A stretch of 64,000 nt of DNA from Gadus chalcogrammus (GCF_026213295.1 NC_079424.1:16651464-16715463), one strand, 5' to 3'. Counted from the first letter of the stretch, positions 1 through 34,248 are shown. Notes: a model not told the origin generated them from the sequence alone. Numbers and translations are program-made.

Positions 1-250
1 TGCAGCACTAGTTGCCACAAGGCGTTTTGCCACCATACATAATTTGTTATTTTTACAGGAATTTTGGGTGGATGCCCGGATTATTTTGACACTTAAAGCT
101 TAAACAATGAAGGGACAAATACGTATTGAATAGATATTAAAGGGTCGGCCCTGTTATGATTCCGAACACGAGACCTCACCTTTCAAATTTCACAACGTCA
201 TTGAGAGCCACAAATAAAGTGTGACGCTGCAGTGAAACTTTGTCTCCGAC

Positions 251-3200
251 CTTTTTGGCCCCCAGGATGTCTTCGATGAGGGTGGCGGTCTGCAGGAAGG
301 TCTTCTTGTTGTTCATCAGGGTGAAGAGGAACAGCACAAAGTCATCCCGGGCCGCCAGGCTCCTGGTAACCCCCTCCGTCTGGGGAGACAGAGGATCCCC
401 ACCGTCAGGGGACTACGTTTACTCCCCCTTTCACATGAGTCACAGTCAGGTTCATCAATGGGGTGGCCGTGATGAGTTTATAGCTTATACATATAGCTTA
501 TATCACGGAAAGACTACATTAACACTTAAAAGGTTGATGTATACTTACACACATACAGCAGTTGTAAAGCACACTAAGGCAGTCCTTCACCAAGTCATCA
601 TTCACTAGGAAGACCAAAAACACAGTCAATCATGAGCCTGTGTGTGTGTGCGTGTGCGTGTGTCTGGTGTGTGTGTAGTCTACATGGATGTATGTCATAG
701 TATGGCTGTGCGATATGGGAAAAAATTAATATACTGATACATTTTCTCCCTTTCATGACATTAATAGGCTTATAAACATTAAGGCTGAATCATCTAAAAA
801 TATTTGACACAAATAACTCTATATAATATTAATATAAAGAACTCTATATTATAATATTATAAACTCATTTTGATACAATGAGTTCGATACTTTTGAGCCC
901 ATTGAATTCATTTAGGAATTGTAGGTGTGCTGCCCTCTACCCCCAGCGCCTTGCCGGGGTACTCTTTATGGTTGCTTGAAGTAGGGTAAAACAAGGATGT
1001 TTTCCGAGGCCAACTTATAGCTAGAAAAGTAGCATAAGACGAGGGAGCACCTTGTATTCCGATTGTGTGTGTAACTGTTACGGAGTGTGCAGCTGGTAAC
1101 CATGACGACATCAGATAAGACAAGAAGACGTTACAAGCATTGGCGTGTTTTGCTCCACGGCCTCCTCTCGATATCCAAAAAACTGCCAGATCACTGATCC
1201 CTTATTAGTTATTTTAGGAACCAGCAATTTGTCCGCTTCCATGTTTCAATTGTCAATTGTATTGGTTATGATACACTATGCTACACTGAGCCGGCCTGCG
1301 CTGCAAACCGTAAGAAACTTGAAAATTAGTTCCCTCCCTTCCGCACCTAGATGTCACGTGGGATTGGTTGGTGAATGTGTGACGCGAGTGGTTTTTTTTG
1401 CCCCTCACTCACGTTACTGCGTGAGGGAGAGGGAGAAAGCCACCGGAGAATGTTTTGAACATGAAACCAAGGCAAGTCTCAGCTGCCGTTGAAAAAACAC
1501 AGATGACCGTAAAATACTCTATACTTACGAAATAATAATTGTATGTATCGCACACAGCTATTTCGGAGATATATCGAGTATATTCGATATATCGCACTGC
1601 CCTATGTCATAGCATGCTTGACATCACTCCTACTTACTTTGGTTTTTACTATTATGCATAGTGACGGTGGGCCTCATCAAGATTTCCACGAGCAGCTGGA
1701 AGGCAAGGCATACAAGTTAGTATGCATTAAGCAGTTAAAAAGTCAACATAGTTTGGATACAAGAGAGAAAATACATCTATAATACAGTTGTAATAACAAA
1801 ATCATTGCAGGTCCAATACCAAGAGCTGAGTTAATCCCCAACGTCCATTACAGGGAAATGTTGACATTATGAGGCTCAATTAAACACAATGATTGCCTAA
1901 TACGGCAAATCACATCATAGCACATTTAGCATACGGCTATGGGTTAAAATGACTCCTTGCTGTGCTGAACTTACGTCCACGCCCCCAAACAGTTCAAAGG
2001 TGTACGTATTGGGGAAGGTGGATTCCTGAGCTGTCTTTCTGTCCTCCGTGACGAAAGACATGGCCTCCATGGAGAGTTGGGACAACAATACCTGATTAAA
2101 AGACAATGAATGGGGTTGGAGTTATTTGCATTATGAAAAACATAAAAAACTAAAAGATTTATTCAACGTTAATTGTTCGCCTTAAATAACCTTTTCTTAT
2201 TGAAGCCAGCGCTAATTGAGCACTTGCTAGCCTGGGTACCCTTGAGCCTTTTTGTTTACCTTGAGTAGGCTGTGGGCATGGGAGAGGTCGCTGTTTGGAT
2301 GACTGCTGTCATGAAGTTTCTGCAGCATGGTAGGGATGCCATGCCACTTGACTCGCCTGTCCCTTTCCTCCAGCAGGATTCCAGGGAGCTACAGCACAGG
2401 AATATGAATAAGTGGATTCAAGGAAGGAAAAAGAAAGGGCCTTAAAAAAGGCTGTTGGTTTTCCATATCTACAGCTTTCCAATTATTTGGAAAGCCAGTA
2501 GTGTGGAGTTTAAATGTATTGTTTTGTGTTTGTTTGACTGTGTTTCCCATTGTTATGTTGGCAACCTTTCTCTTAGGAAAGTGTCAACTTCACAACCAAA
2601 ATAAAAAAAGATTAAGCTTGTTTATTATGATGGATTACAATAACACTTAGCCTTGAAACCATTGTTGGCTTGTGTTTAAAAAAGGAAAGCAACTTATAAT
2701 TAAAAACATGCAAAATAAAACAAGCTGCACTTCAAAAGGCAATTCACAGCAGGCCTAACTTGGAGAATATATTTTGCGCATTACTACTGAACACATCACG
2801 TCCTTAATCATGTTACTGCATTGATCCAAATCCCAAATAAGACGTGGGCCCCAACTGTAATATGATCGTTGTCAGAGCATCTTACAGCATGTCGTAGGGT
2901 CCCTTGAAGGGCACACATAGTTATTGTTATTAACGTGGTGACGTAACCACCTGAGCTGCTCATCTGGCTTAGCACACTGACGACATGGTGGCTAACATGG
3001 TAGCCAATATTCACATCTCTAGTACCACCAGCAACCTTATTAACCCAGGTACTGAGTCCCCGCTGGCTTAAAAATGAATAGGATTCAAATGAGCACCAAA
3101 TGCATGAGCGGAAGCCTGGGGGATCCACGCATCGTACCGTTAGCGGGTACTGCTTGGCACAGAATGCTAATGAAACGATAAGCTAACAACAAAGATCCCC

Positions 3201-3573
3201 TTTCGATCGAGATAGTTCCTCTTTTGACGGGTGCTGGACTTATTTTCGGTGATAACCGTTCACCAAGTTTGTTCGTTTCATAAATATGCTCTACTGTTGG
3301 TAAGTAGAGCCAGACCAAGCAGCGACTTCGCCCCCACGTCCACCTAGTGAACGACGTCTCAGAAGCCCCTAAGTCCCTGGTTGTTGGAGCACAGACGCTA
3401 GTATCGTAACCGTCTACTTCAGGCCAGGGCTCCGCTCGATCTCTTACCTGAGTGCCTCGGTTGAACCCGTGGCCTGTAATTTGACAAGCTGTGATTTTCG
3501 TGACGATATTGCCATTGCATTTTCTCCGTTTTCCTCCAGTCCAAGGGGACTGGGACCCTTGAAGCGTCGCCAT
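251..3573 (-). CDS. trpc4ap: TRPC4AP (TRUSS), first six coding exons, partial at left edge
   Basis: Six exons with GT-AG borders join in frame to 205 residues: 3448-3573, 2260-2388, 1975-2091, 1638-1695, 549-604 and 251-379. Exon 1 opens with MATLQGSQSPW and ends NRGTQ. Exon 2 carries ERDRRVKWHGIPTMLQKLH, exon 3 LSMEAMSFVTEDRK and FPNTYTFELFGGVD, exon 4 LLVEILMRP, exon 5 KDCLSVLYN and exon 6 DDFVLFLFTLMNNKKTFLQT. Each aligns without gaps to the N-terminal quarter of human TRPC4AP (about 800 aa), so the rest lies beyond position 1. In mammals the protein binds TNFR1 and TRPC channels and is a CUL4-DDB1 substrate receptor for MYC; this is family knowledge. The donor after the last exon (GTCGGA) is weak but is the one that keeps the homology. 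The 1638/604 intron is almost filled by a MITE. The start ATG at 3573 lies only 545 bp downstream of the SLA2 stop codon. Confidence 0.95.
701..1604. mobile_element. hAT-like non-autonomous element (MITE) with 8-bp target duplication
   Basis: The left end reads TATGGCTGTGCGATAT. The reverse complement of the right end reads TAGGGCAGTGCGATAT, so 13 of 16 positions agree. The flanks carry an identical 8-bp direct repeat TGTCATAG at 693-700 and 1605-1612, the target-site length of hAT elements. Palindromic CGATATATCG-type motifs lie just inside the right end. No transposase is recognisable in the 904 bp, so it is non-autonomous. It occupies nearly all of a roughly 1.03-kb TRPC4AP intron and its right duplication ends 25 bp from the exon at 1638. 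Confidence 0.8.
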
Positions 3574-3760
3574 TATTTTTTTCTTCCTGTACTGAACTGT
3601 TCTAGGCAGGAAGTCCAACGCTTTGATACAACGCTTGTGTTTCTATGTAGTTGAGCGACATCTAGTGGTTATTCGATGAATAATGTTTTGGTTTTGTTGG
3701 CATTGTTCAGGCAAGGCAATTTCAAGCATTTATTCCTTTATTTAATCGATAAAGTATTAC
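3574..3760 (-). promoter_or_regulatory. Compact SLA2 poly(A) / TRPC4AP promoter interval
   Basis: Minus-strand AATAAA hexamers lie at 3729-3734 and 3737-3742 and are the first good poly(A) signals after the SLA2 stop at 4119. The TRPC4AP start codon follows at 3573, so the TRPC4AP transcription start must fall within roughly 150 bp of the SLA2 cleavage site, or overlap it. No TATA box was recognised. The start site itself is inferred. Confidence 0.5.
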
Positions 3761-4118
3761 ACCCTGCTTGCAACGAGATAGGTAGGATGGTATACTCTAT
3801 GCATTATGAATAACTTTCAAATCAAATTGGATACCAATGACATTGCATAACAACCCAATACCACATCTCCATTTGGATTCCACATAACTCACATTTCATT
3901 CTTTAATGTAAAGCCATAAACATTCAGGCCCCCTGGTCAGTTCTCTGCTAAATAAAGATTCTTGAAATATAACTCCAAAAAATGTAGTGTCTTATCGAGC
4001 GGTCCCATCCTCAAGAGGGTATACAATTATAAAAAAAAAGGGCCAGCTTTTCTTCTGTGGACCTCTGTGGTTGGCCTCACTCATGACATAATGTGTCTCT
4101 CTCATGTCTTTTCTTCCA

Positions 4119-7036
4119 TCATACGAAGTCTCGCTCATTTATCTCCGTCATGTAGAGGTAGGAGCTGATGGCTTCCCTCAGGCCATCGCTCACCAGAGAG
4201 TGCTCTGATTCCGCTCTGTTTCCCCTGAAAAGCATCGACCTGGGCGAAGAGACAAACGATAAGAAAATCTTTGAGTAATGAAATTATAGGCCTACGCAGG
4301 CGACATCTATTTCAGAAGATTAATGCATTAAGACTGCGGCCATTAAGGAATCAACCAACAGGATATTGTTGGTTGACCAAGAGGAATCACAACTGTCCTG
4401 AAATGACCTATAAGCTACTATTGTTCTATGTAAAATTGTGAACATTAAAAAGCGTATTTGAAGAGATAATAAGGAAACCAAATAAGATAATTCTTACATG
4501 TTAAGGCATTGCATTTGAGCAATGTTTGAATAATGATTGGTTTAGCGATTAAACCAAACAACGCCATCTTGTGGCAACCGTGAGCACAGCATTACAAAAA
4601 AGATTCTGCACCTGGTGACGTCCTTCCAGTTAATGGTGGGTCTTCTGATCGCCAACGGCAAAGGAACGCTCCTCTCTGTGGGGATGGTTAGGGAGGTGTT
4701 GTCTGAACCCAGGACGAAGCAGGGCTTATCCAGGGTACAGCATAACCCATCGGTGAACTCTGTAAGGAAAATAATTGGATGTGTCATGCAACTATTTCCC
4801 CAACCGACCAGGTAAAGTCTGCTTTTACGAGTGTTGTGTCACCGTGCACCCACCAGTATAGTGCTGAACAAGGTGCTGCAGGGAGGAAAAGGTGAGCCTC
4901 TGGGCTATGTAGAACCAGCCGTTTGCGATACGGCTGATGCGGTAGTGCTTTACCGAGCCCAAGTACGACTCGGGTCTCTTTAATACAGACAACGAGTATT
5001 GATCTGGGACAAAGAAAAAGAACAGATATGATATAGGCTCGACTGAGTTCATTCAAAACATTCATAATTCTTCACCCTCATTATGTTGGTCGTTTTCGTG
5101 ATCATGGCTGTTTGGAACGGTCAAATGAAATAACGGGCAAGGAGTGTGATTTGATAAACAAAATAAAAATAAGGGATTTAGAAGAAAAGCCAACCTGGGT
5201 TGGACTCTGACTCCCGGACTAGGAAGGCTCCGGTGCAGTTGTGGGTCTGCATGAGCAGCTCCTCGGCCTTGTACCTGCTGAGGCCTTTAAAGAACCACCT
5301 GCAAACAAAATGTTCCATCAAATTACATTTCTCATTCCTTTTTAAAAACATATAGTTTTGGTTTCCATGTAAGGAAAGGTCACTGGAACAACACCGTCTG
5401 CACTGTAACAACACTGTCCACTGGACGAGGTCTGACACGTTGGCACACAGAAGCTCATGTCACGACGCCCTAGGAACAAAAGTCATTCTCTGATGCTGAA
5501 CATCTGTCTACGTTTACCCACGATAAGAGCTGCTCCCCAGACTCCCCCCGACCTTTCACCCCCACCCAGCAGCCCTGACATCAGGGTTTCGCTGCACCCA
5601 CGCCCCTTCGAAGGGCGCTCAGGATGTGAGTATCTTCAGAAACATACGCCTTTCTTCAAAGGCTTCTCCTCCACCGGCTGCATCAACAAACAGTGCGCTC
5701 GGGGCAGATACACGCAAGCAAAGACTCTTGAGGGATATTGGTTTTTCTACCTACTCCACACTATATCAGGCTTGTGGCCCAGTGTTGCATTATGTAGCAG
5801 GTATGTATGGGGATTTAAACAGTTCCCCAAAAAGTGAGGCTGTCTGCCATAGAGCCATGCAATATTTATTGGGCTTTATACGTTTTTACCAAGTTGTGGG
5901 TGGTGGTTGCCAAACGAGGTACGTTGGAGTATGTGTATGATGTGTCTCTGGAATAGGATACGGTTGCGACTACATAAATTCGTCAGATTGAGGGGGATGC
6001 TATGTAAAACAGAGCAAGGGCGAGGTATAAGTACATCTTGATAAGAGCTGGGTTTCCAACATTCTATCATAGAAAGGAAAAAGAGATTAGGGGAGCGAAA
6101 TACATAATTTCTTTCCTATTCTTTGAGGGGTATCTTCTAAATCTGGAGTGAGTGAATCATCTAGCCTACCTACTGAAAATACAACACAAACGCAAAGTCA
6201 GGATCATGTAAATGTTCAGACCCAGCAGGATGCGTGGGCTGCAGGGGAGCTGGTTGCAGAGACGTGTGATAAACAATCTGAACCGGTCCCACCCATGTGT
6301 CGCACAGGGTTCGTCGTCGCTCGGAGCACTACTTTTCTGTATGGGTGTTTTTTTTTTACTATTGCTATGTCATATAATCCCACATGGGATTGAACACAAA
6401 GTGGCACAAAAATTAAATAAAATCTTCATTCAGTCATTCAATGAGAAGCCAACGCACCTGTTTATCACTTTTGACGTGCATTCGGTGGGCACGTAGATCT
6501 CGTGGCCCGTGCGCGCAGATTTAACCATCAAGAAATCCCCGTCACTGTCAAGTGGAAAAGCAAGAAAAAGAAGAGTGAGTCTAAAAGGGAAATGACAGTT
6601 TGAAAAAAGTTGGTGAGTCTGAAACGGAAATGAGAGATTGGGTCTGCATGTGCCAGTAGTGCCACCAGTGCCATCCCGCTCCCTCTGTCCCAGAAGGACG
6701 TTGGTCACTTACTCGGACACGACGGAGAGACGCTCCCCGACCTGCAGGGAGAACCCGGCCTCGCCGTAGCAGGGGAAGTCATGCAGAGACACAACGAAGT
6801 TCATATCTGCAGAGCAGGCGGGGAGGCCTTGGAGGGCGGAGATGGATTGTTATGATTACTATTATTTGAATGTAATTTCGTATGTGTTTTCAAATACATC
6901 ATAACAAAGAAGACTGTAATAGATCTGATTCGGTTATGACGTGTGACGAGTGGATCTCTGAGCGTGGTTTACCTGGTGCGATGGGGTTACCCTGAGATCT
7001 CTGTTTGGTACGGAATTTGAGGGGGCAGTTCCCCAT
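4119..7036 (-). CDS. sla2: SLA2-like Src-like adaptor (SH3-SH2), 255 aa
   Basis: Seven coding exons join in frame: 6973-7036, 6713-6806, 6458-6544, 5195-5298, 4854-5003, 4612-4759 and 4119-4239. The start MGNC supplies Gly2 and Cys4, the usual myristoylation and palmitoylation pair of membrane-bound Src-family adaptors. An SH3 domain spans about residues 22-80 (FVVSLHDFPC, ending GHEIYVPTE). The SH2 domain starts at WFFKGLSRYKAEELL and carries FLVRES with the phosphotyrosine-binding Arg at residue 110, then SVKHYRISRIANGWFYIA. There is no kinase domain. The tail SLVSDGLREAISSYLYMT matches SLA/SLA2. Mammalian SLA proteins dampen antigen-receptor signalling by recruiting CBL to ZAP70/TCR-zeta. 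SLA and SLA2 are similar; SLA2 is preferred because NDRG3 and PHF20 are neighbours. The donor after the FLVRES exon is weak (GTTGGC). Confidence 0.93.
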
Positions 7037-7593
7037 GGTCTCTAGGGAGAAAAAAACGTGTGGAAAATGTTACAATGGGGACCTTTCAAGGGTCACATTC
7101 AATTGAGTTACTTTGAGCATGTCAACACGGAACGGCAACTAAGGGGTTGTGCAGCGAATATCATTGGGTTCAGCAGGGTTTGTGTTTGTAGCCAAGCAAC
7201 AGACACAGGATGTAGACCAGAGAAAGCCTCTCAAACCACACAAGGCATACACATCATCTGTTGTGTTTCTGATGATCCAGATGTAGATATAAAACCCACA
7301 CTCATATAATAATGACTTATTCAGGTTGCCCTGTAGGCCTATGTAATAAACCACCGTGCCTACATACATTCATACATACATAATATAAATTATGCATCCT
7401 TTGGCGTGGAGCTACATCCAAGCCATCATGATATTCTGCACATAACACAAACGCCTGCTTTCTACAAACTCTGCTTGCGCTTAGTAGGATCTCTGCAAAA
7501 CAGGCATTGTCTATATATGTATGTATATATATATATATATATATATATAATTGACATGCCTAACATTTCAATTAATTTACAAAACACACTCAC

Positions 7594-7670
7594 CTCTTGA
7601 ATTCCTGCAATAAGATGCTTGCTCCAGATAGAATGAGTCCTACAGGTTTTGTGAAAAAATAATCCTTGGT
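7594..7670 (-). other. Possible SLA2 5' non-coding exon
   Basis: A consensus donor (minus strand GTGAGTG) ends a stretch that lies about 560 bp upstream of the SLA2 coding start. Its position suits a first exon spliced to the exon holding MGNC. The upper limit is a guess and no core promoter element was recognised. A (TA)n tract at about 7527-7549 lies in the intron between them. Confidence 0.3.
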
Positions 7671-9399
7671 CAACAGGCTCCAGACAAAGTCTTCTCCTGG
7701 CAATTACTATAATTAAATGAAAGGTAACAGGAGTTCTATAATTGTGTTGCGTTGCAGGCCCAATGATCGGTTAGGGTGAATATGAGTCCCACCTCTACTG
7801 TGTGTTTGTCTATGAAGCTTGAGCAGATGTGTGAGTTCAGTTCTAGACTACCGTTACGAGTAAGGCTGACTTACAATAGAGCGTGTTGTTGTCTGTGGTA
7901 TAGATATAGGTGGAGCCATGAGCAACACCTCTTGATCATAGAAAGTACGTGCCTGTGTGGCGTAATAGACAGGTTGCATAATTTCTTTCTGGTAACATTG
8001 TTTTTAATTTGTTCCTTTTTTCTTATCTTAACGGCTCTGAACTTTAGAATGTGCTTACATCTCAGAAGGTGAGGAGGTGAATGTTCCATGGTTTGATAAA
8101 ATCGCTGTTCGGATTTAATAGCAGTCCATATAGAACATGTGAATCAGCAAGGTTTAGTCATCCTTGATTTAATCTACCATTCACTGTAATTTATGTTACT
8201 GTGGCCCCACTGAGTAAACCTCTCCATAAGCACTTACTACACTGAGGGTTATAATCAGTAATTCAACTCACTCACGGTGACGTATGACCTTGATAATCTG
8301 AGCAATCATACTTGTGGTGTCAGGGTCATAATTTGTGCTGCACGCTTCCCGGAGAGAAAAGGTTGCTGCCTATGAATACACCAATATTCAAAGAAATTAA
8401 ATAGATTGAATTGACGATTGCAGTTTTGAAGTAATACAGGATCTATCCTCTTTATGTACGCAGTATGCTGCTATGACTTTTATTCTTAGTACTCAGGCCA
8501 ATTGTGCCCTAGTTAAAAGGCTCAGCAGAGGAGCTCTAGGCCGCAATAGGAGCAGAACCCTGATAACATCGTTACCAGAACTTTGCTGGTGGCTGTTGCT
8601 GAGCGGGAAATCTAGATTCCATTGTGATGAAAATAGACAAAATAGGAAATATATTTTAATCCAGTACATACTTTGATTACTTCAACATGCCTATTTAATC
8701 AACTGTGGTACTTTAATCAAAAACAGTCAAGATTTTGATTTAGTATTGTGGCTTTCTTCCAAAGCAAGGTTCAAAATGAGGGAAGAAACAATCAAGAATC
8801 AATTACTACAAAATTGTTCAGTTATCTTTTTATAGCTCATTGTTTGGAGCACCTATATGATTCATAAGAACCAAAGTGTAGTGAAGTCAGATGCCTCCAA
8901 ATTCCATAAGATGAGGCGTTCAAGTGAATTAATCATTGGACGTGAAACAGAACTATAACGATACTAACCAATCAGAAGGACAAGCATTGGCAGATACTAC
9001 GAATATCTCTGCTGCAAACGTGTAAGTCTTACTAGAAGAAACCTCTCGAATGGAAAGAAGAATGATGAGTTTAACGTTAGGTTACTGTTTGGGCAAAATA
9101 TAGCTGACCGATACTTAACATACCTCAAAGTTGTTCTAAAAATAGAAACGGATGTTGAAACAAAGCTTGTAGTTTGATTGAAGGTAAAGGCAACGTACAA
9201 ATGCGGTTGGAAAGTGGCTGACCACATTTTCCACTGTAGACTGTTGTAGACTGCATGCAAGGATGTGCTTGACTAGTGAGCCAGTTTCCACCCTGTTATC
9301 ATTTATTTTGTGTCCTCATTAACTGAAACATTTCCAACCACATTGTTGGGTCAGAGGGCAGAAACACAGAATAGAACGCCGTTTAAGTCATCTTGCAGC
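7671..9399. other. Intergenic spacer between NDRG3 3' end and SLA2
   Basis: AT-rich sequence without a recognisable exon, RNA gene or transposon end. Short open frames on both strands have no family resemblance. It probably contains the SLA2 promoter, which I could not place. Confidence 0.4.
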
Positions 9400-10439
9400 T
9401 TTATTTAGTAGTAGTATAAATGAGTTGAGAATCAGCAGACATTAAGAAGCACTGGGCTCCACAGTGATGGACTGAACGTGTATCTTGTATGTTTATATAC
9501 TTCTTATATACTTATGTCATTTTCCACATCAGAACCCACTTATATGGTGGTTTTAATCAAAGGTGTGACCAGTTGGATGGTACAGGTCTAGTTTAACTGA
9601 ACAACAATTATTAGTGCATAACAGGAAAGAGTGAAAAAAAAGTATAAAATGAACGCGTGTCGAATCTATACCGGCCCATGATTCATTCACGTATAGCTTT
9701 TTTAATTTTTGTATGTTGAGCGTATTGTAAGTGTCATATTGACATTACAAAGAATTAATACCGTTAGCCTTACCACGAATTGCCTCAGACACAGATAATT
9801 AAAAGCCTGAACGGTGTTCTTCTGTACAGTGAATGACATCTCAGCCACGGCACACTGACGTCTGGTTGTACAGGTTATAGTGCATTGTAAAGGACAGCTG
9901 TGGCCCGGTGTGAACAAAATACCTCGGAAATCAAAGACACATTTTTCAGAAAAAAACAATGCAAACATTAGGACTTGACTTGAAAGTCTTTAAACATGAA
10001 ACTTCAAGGTAACAAAAAAAGAGGTTACAGGGAATTGACGTCTGCACAGTACATGCAAATAGAGTCAGAGGGAAAGAAAAAGTGGTGAGCTGATTATTCT
10101 ACTGGATTATTTAAATGTACAATACATTGCTAATATAGTGTTTTTTTTCTCTCTCCTTCTCTTCTCACGGAATGTGACGATGATGGTATATTCGTTTTAG
10201 AATGTTTGTTTTCTTCATAAAATGCTTCTGTTAATATATTTAACTTTATTAATCCTCTTAACTAAGCACACAATTCATTACAGGTACCCCCTGCTCGGGA
10301 GTAGCTAAGGAGAGGGAGAGAAAGAGACATTAAGATGAGAGAGGGAGAGAGGAGGGAGTAGGGAGACAGAGAGAGAGACAGAGAGAGAGACAGAGAGAGA
10401 GACAGAGAGAGAGACAGAGAGAGAGAGAGACAGAGAGAC

Positions 10440-10502
<63 letters not shown>

Positions 10503-10648
10503 ACCCACATTGCAGTTATCCTGAGGGAGAAGTGAGGGTGGAGGAGGAGAAGGAGGAGTACCGACTAAGAGAGTGGGGGGGGTGAAAGGTTGGGGGGGGT
10601 GGAGGGGCTCGGAGGGTCGGTGGGGGCGGGGGGGGGGGGGGGGGGTGT
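9400..10648 (-). other. ndrg3: NDRG3 3' UTR with candidate poly(A) signals
   Basis: The NDRG3 stop codon is at 10649-10651. Minus-strand AATAAA signals follow at 10245-10250 and 9400-9405, giving a 3' UTR of about 0.4 or 1.25 kb. The UTR begins with an 18-base G run (10628-10645, C run in the mRNA) and a long GA tract (10369-10499, CU in the mRNA). Which signal is used cannot be told from sequence. Confidence 0.55.
10369..10499 (+). repeat. (GA)n / GACAGA microsatellite in NDRG3 3' UTR
   Basis: Alternating GAGA and GACAGA units on the plus strand, about 130 bp, read as CU-rich sequence in the NDRG3 mRNA. The open frames of Ser-Leu repeats it creates are artefacts. Confidence 0.95.
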
Positions 10649-31565
<20,917 letters not shown>

Positions 31566-31604
31566 CTTGCTGTGTGGTGACGGTAAAGCGCTCTGTTCAT
31601 ATGA

Positions 31605-31640
31605 GAGTGAGAGAGAGTGAGAGAGTGAGAGAGAGAGATT
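31605..31640 (+). repeat. (GA)n tract upstream of the NDRG3 start exon
   Basis: GAGAGTGAGAGAGAG-type run on the plus strand, about 35 nt upstream of the acceptor (ACACAG) that precedes the NDRG3 ATG at 31565; CU-rich in the transcript. Confidence 0.85.
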
Positions 31641-32848
31641 AATTTCAATCAATCGCCAGCAACTGGTCGAGCAATCACAGAGAGGGGGGATGTATGCAGG
31701 GCTGTGAACGATGATTGCGGTTTAGCATATTCATTCAGGAAAAAAAATGACCTGTAAGTCAATTCATGAATAAAGACTTTAATGACTTCAGAAGTTTCTC
31801 CAAGTGCGGTGAGGTCAAAGAAGGTAGGCTGCTGTGGCAGAAACATGGTGGTATGGACCGATGGGGACCCATGTAAAAAATTACTAAAGTATGCCATTTT
31901 TGCCCGGGTTTGTATGCCGCTGCTCACAAACGATATAAATGTTAATAAGTCGTACTCCCCAGTTCGCTCAAAATATCACACAGTGGTTTGCATCAATGTT
32001 TGCGAGCCAGCATAGCTCAACCTTGTTTAGCACTTTATTTCCTCCTCCGGCGGTCATTACTGTGACAGGAAATGTTATCCTTTAGACAGAATGCCTCCAT
32101 AAGACATGAGAAAAGCATCAGCGACTTCAGAATCTCACCAGCAGTGATTTACAGGACAGTGAATGCTCCAATACTCCTGGCACAAGAATCCACAAGCACT
32201 GTGTAGTACAAAGCTGATGCGCGCACACATACCGACAAAATCTGGTAGATTGTTTTTGCACTGTAATGGAGGCGAACATAGCGCAGCCCCGTTGGACCTG
32301 ATCATTTTCCCTGATGCCTTTGTCTATATAGCATCAATCCTAGAGATGGAGGACAGGACAAACACTTTTATACTCTATAGCCCTACAGTGACAGGCAGCC
32401 AGCTTGTCTGGTGTAGGGAAAAAATGCACGTCTGAATCCAGGGGAGCTCTGGCAGTGTTGTTATTGGTTTATCTGCATGTCAAACGAGGAAACAGAATCC
32501 GATCACAAGCGGCCACTGGAGACCTGCTGCTACTGCCAGTTGGCCGCCGCGCCCTCTGTCTCGGCCGCTCTCTGGACACCAGATACCTGGTCTGAGGGGC
32601 CACAGAGCCACCTGGGGGTGTGTGCATGCATTGGTATCTCCTCATGCTATAGACACACTCGAACTAACACAGTAATGACAGTAACACACATTATCCAACC
32701 AAGGACAAAGAACATGGGGAAGGGCTTCATGTGGAGAAGGAATAATGCTAAATGATACGTATTCTTGAACTTTATTTTATACTCAAAGTATGTTTTGACA
32801 AATTATATGGTTATTGTAGTCCATTTTCTCGCATAATAACATCATTCT

Positions 32849-32973
<125 letters not shown>

Positions 32974-34245
32974 CTGGTAGTGAGCAGCCGATAAAAGCTG
33001 TAAACAGGAAGCCAAGGGGCTTTGGTTACCTTGCTGGAGCACAGTGGTTTGAGTTACACTAGGCGAAAGATCTTCGACATCACCCAGTACCTCCTTATAG
33101 TTCAATGCCCTTGGAGAGCGGAGACTCGTCTTCTGGTTTACACACTGTCTGCCATGGCAGGGGGCTTAAGATGAACATCTGGCAGGAGGGTTTTGAATAA
33201 GTAAATGTCTAGCCAGTTGGTACTGGCTCACAAATCAGACTTGAAATTAATATCCAATGACGGATTGCCGACAAGCTCAAATATCTGACCGGGGCCTTTG
33301 ACTATTACCGGTATGTCATATTAGTTTAGAGTCCGACCACGCTGCTGGTGGCAGGGACCTTCAAGCACGTAATTATTAGCAAACACTCTCGGCCAGCAGT
33401 AGCAGTAAACCGTAAGAAAAGTGTCCTTAAGGTTTCAAATCAATACCGCATAGACTTAGCCCCGGTAGAAATCGACAAATTTACATCCTGCTTTAAAAGA
33501 TTCATCCCTGCATACTAATTAGTATTCTTCACTAAAATATTTTCGTAATGAAAACAGGAAACAAGGTGCAACTCCACCACTTGCAGATTTTGGTTTCGTG
33601 CCCAGGATCTGTGCCGCCTCCCCCTCAGAAGTTCTGCTTTAACATTGAAGTACTGCTGGGACCGTGTTTAGTTGCTACCAAAGCGTGCCTTGGACGACCT
33701 TGAGTTTAGGGTTTCAGATAACCTTCAGTTCGGTTATCTGACAACAGGAGGGGTGGAGAAGGTGGTGGTGTGGGGGGGGGGTTGTCAAGTCAGCGGGAAT
33801 CAGCCAGGGCGATCGCTGTATAGAAATGTGTGGACAGGCATCTACTGGTGACACATGAATGTCAGCAGCAGGAGGTAGCAGTCTCCGATGGCCATGGTTC
33901 TCGTGTAACATGAAACAAATGGAGGAAACAACAAAATGGTGGGCACAGCAAGCGTTGGGGAGTGGAAATAATAACTGGGGTAAATCCCCGTTGACAAATC
34001 CAGCTCAAGGGCAGAACTTAATGATATTTAGACAAGCGGCCGTGGAGAAGCAGGGAGGAAAAGCAAACAAATAGTCTACATGCTTGAGCGGATTGAGCCG
34101 ATTGACCGGATCAATCCAACACTTCCTCAGACTGCCACGGAAAGTGGGACAGAGGCAAAGGCCGCTGAAATCGTAGCCGGCTCATAACGGGGGGAGGGGA
34201 GAGAGTGGGGGTGGTCGAGGGGTCTCGATAACAGGGGAGCACACT

Positions 34246-34248
<3 letters not shown>

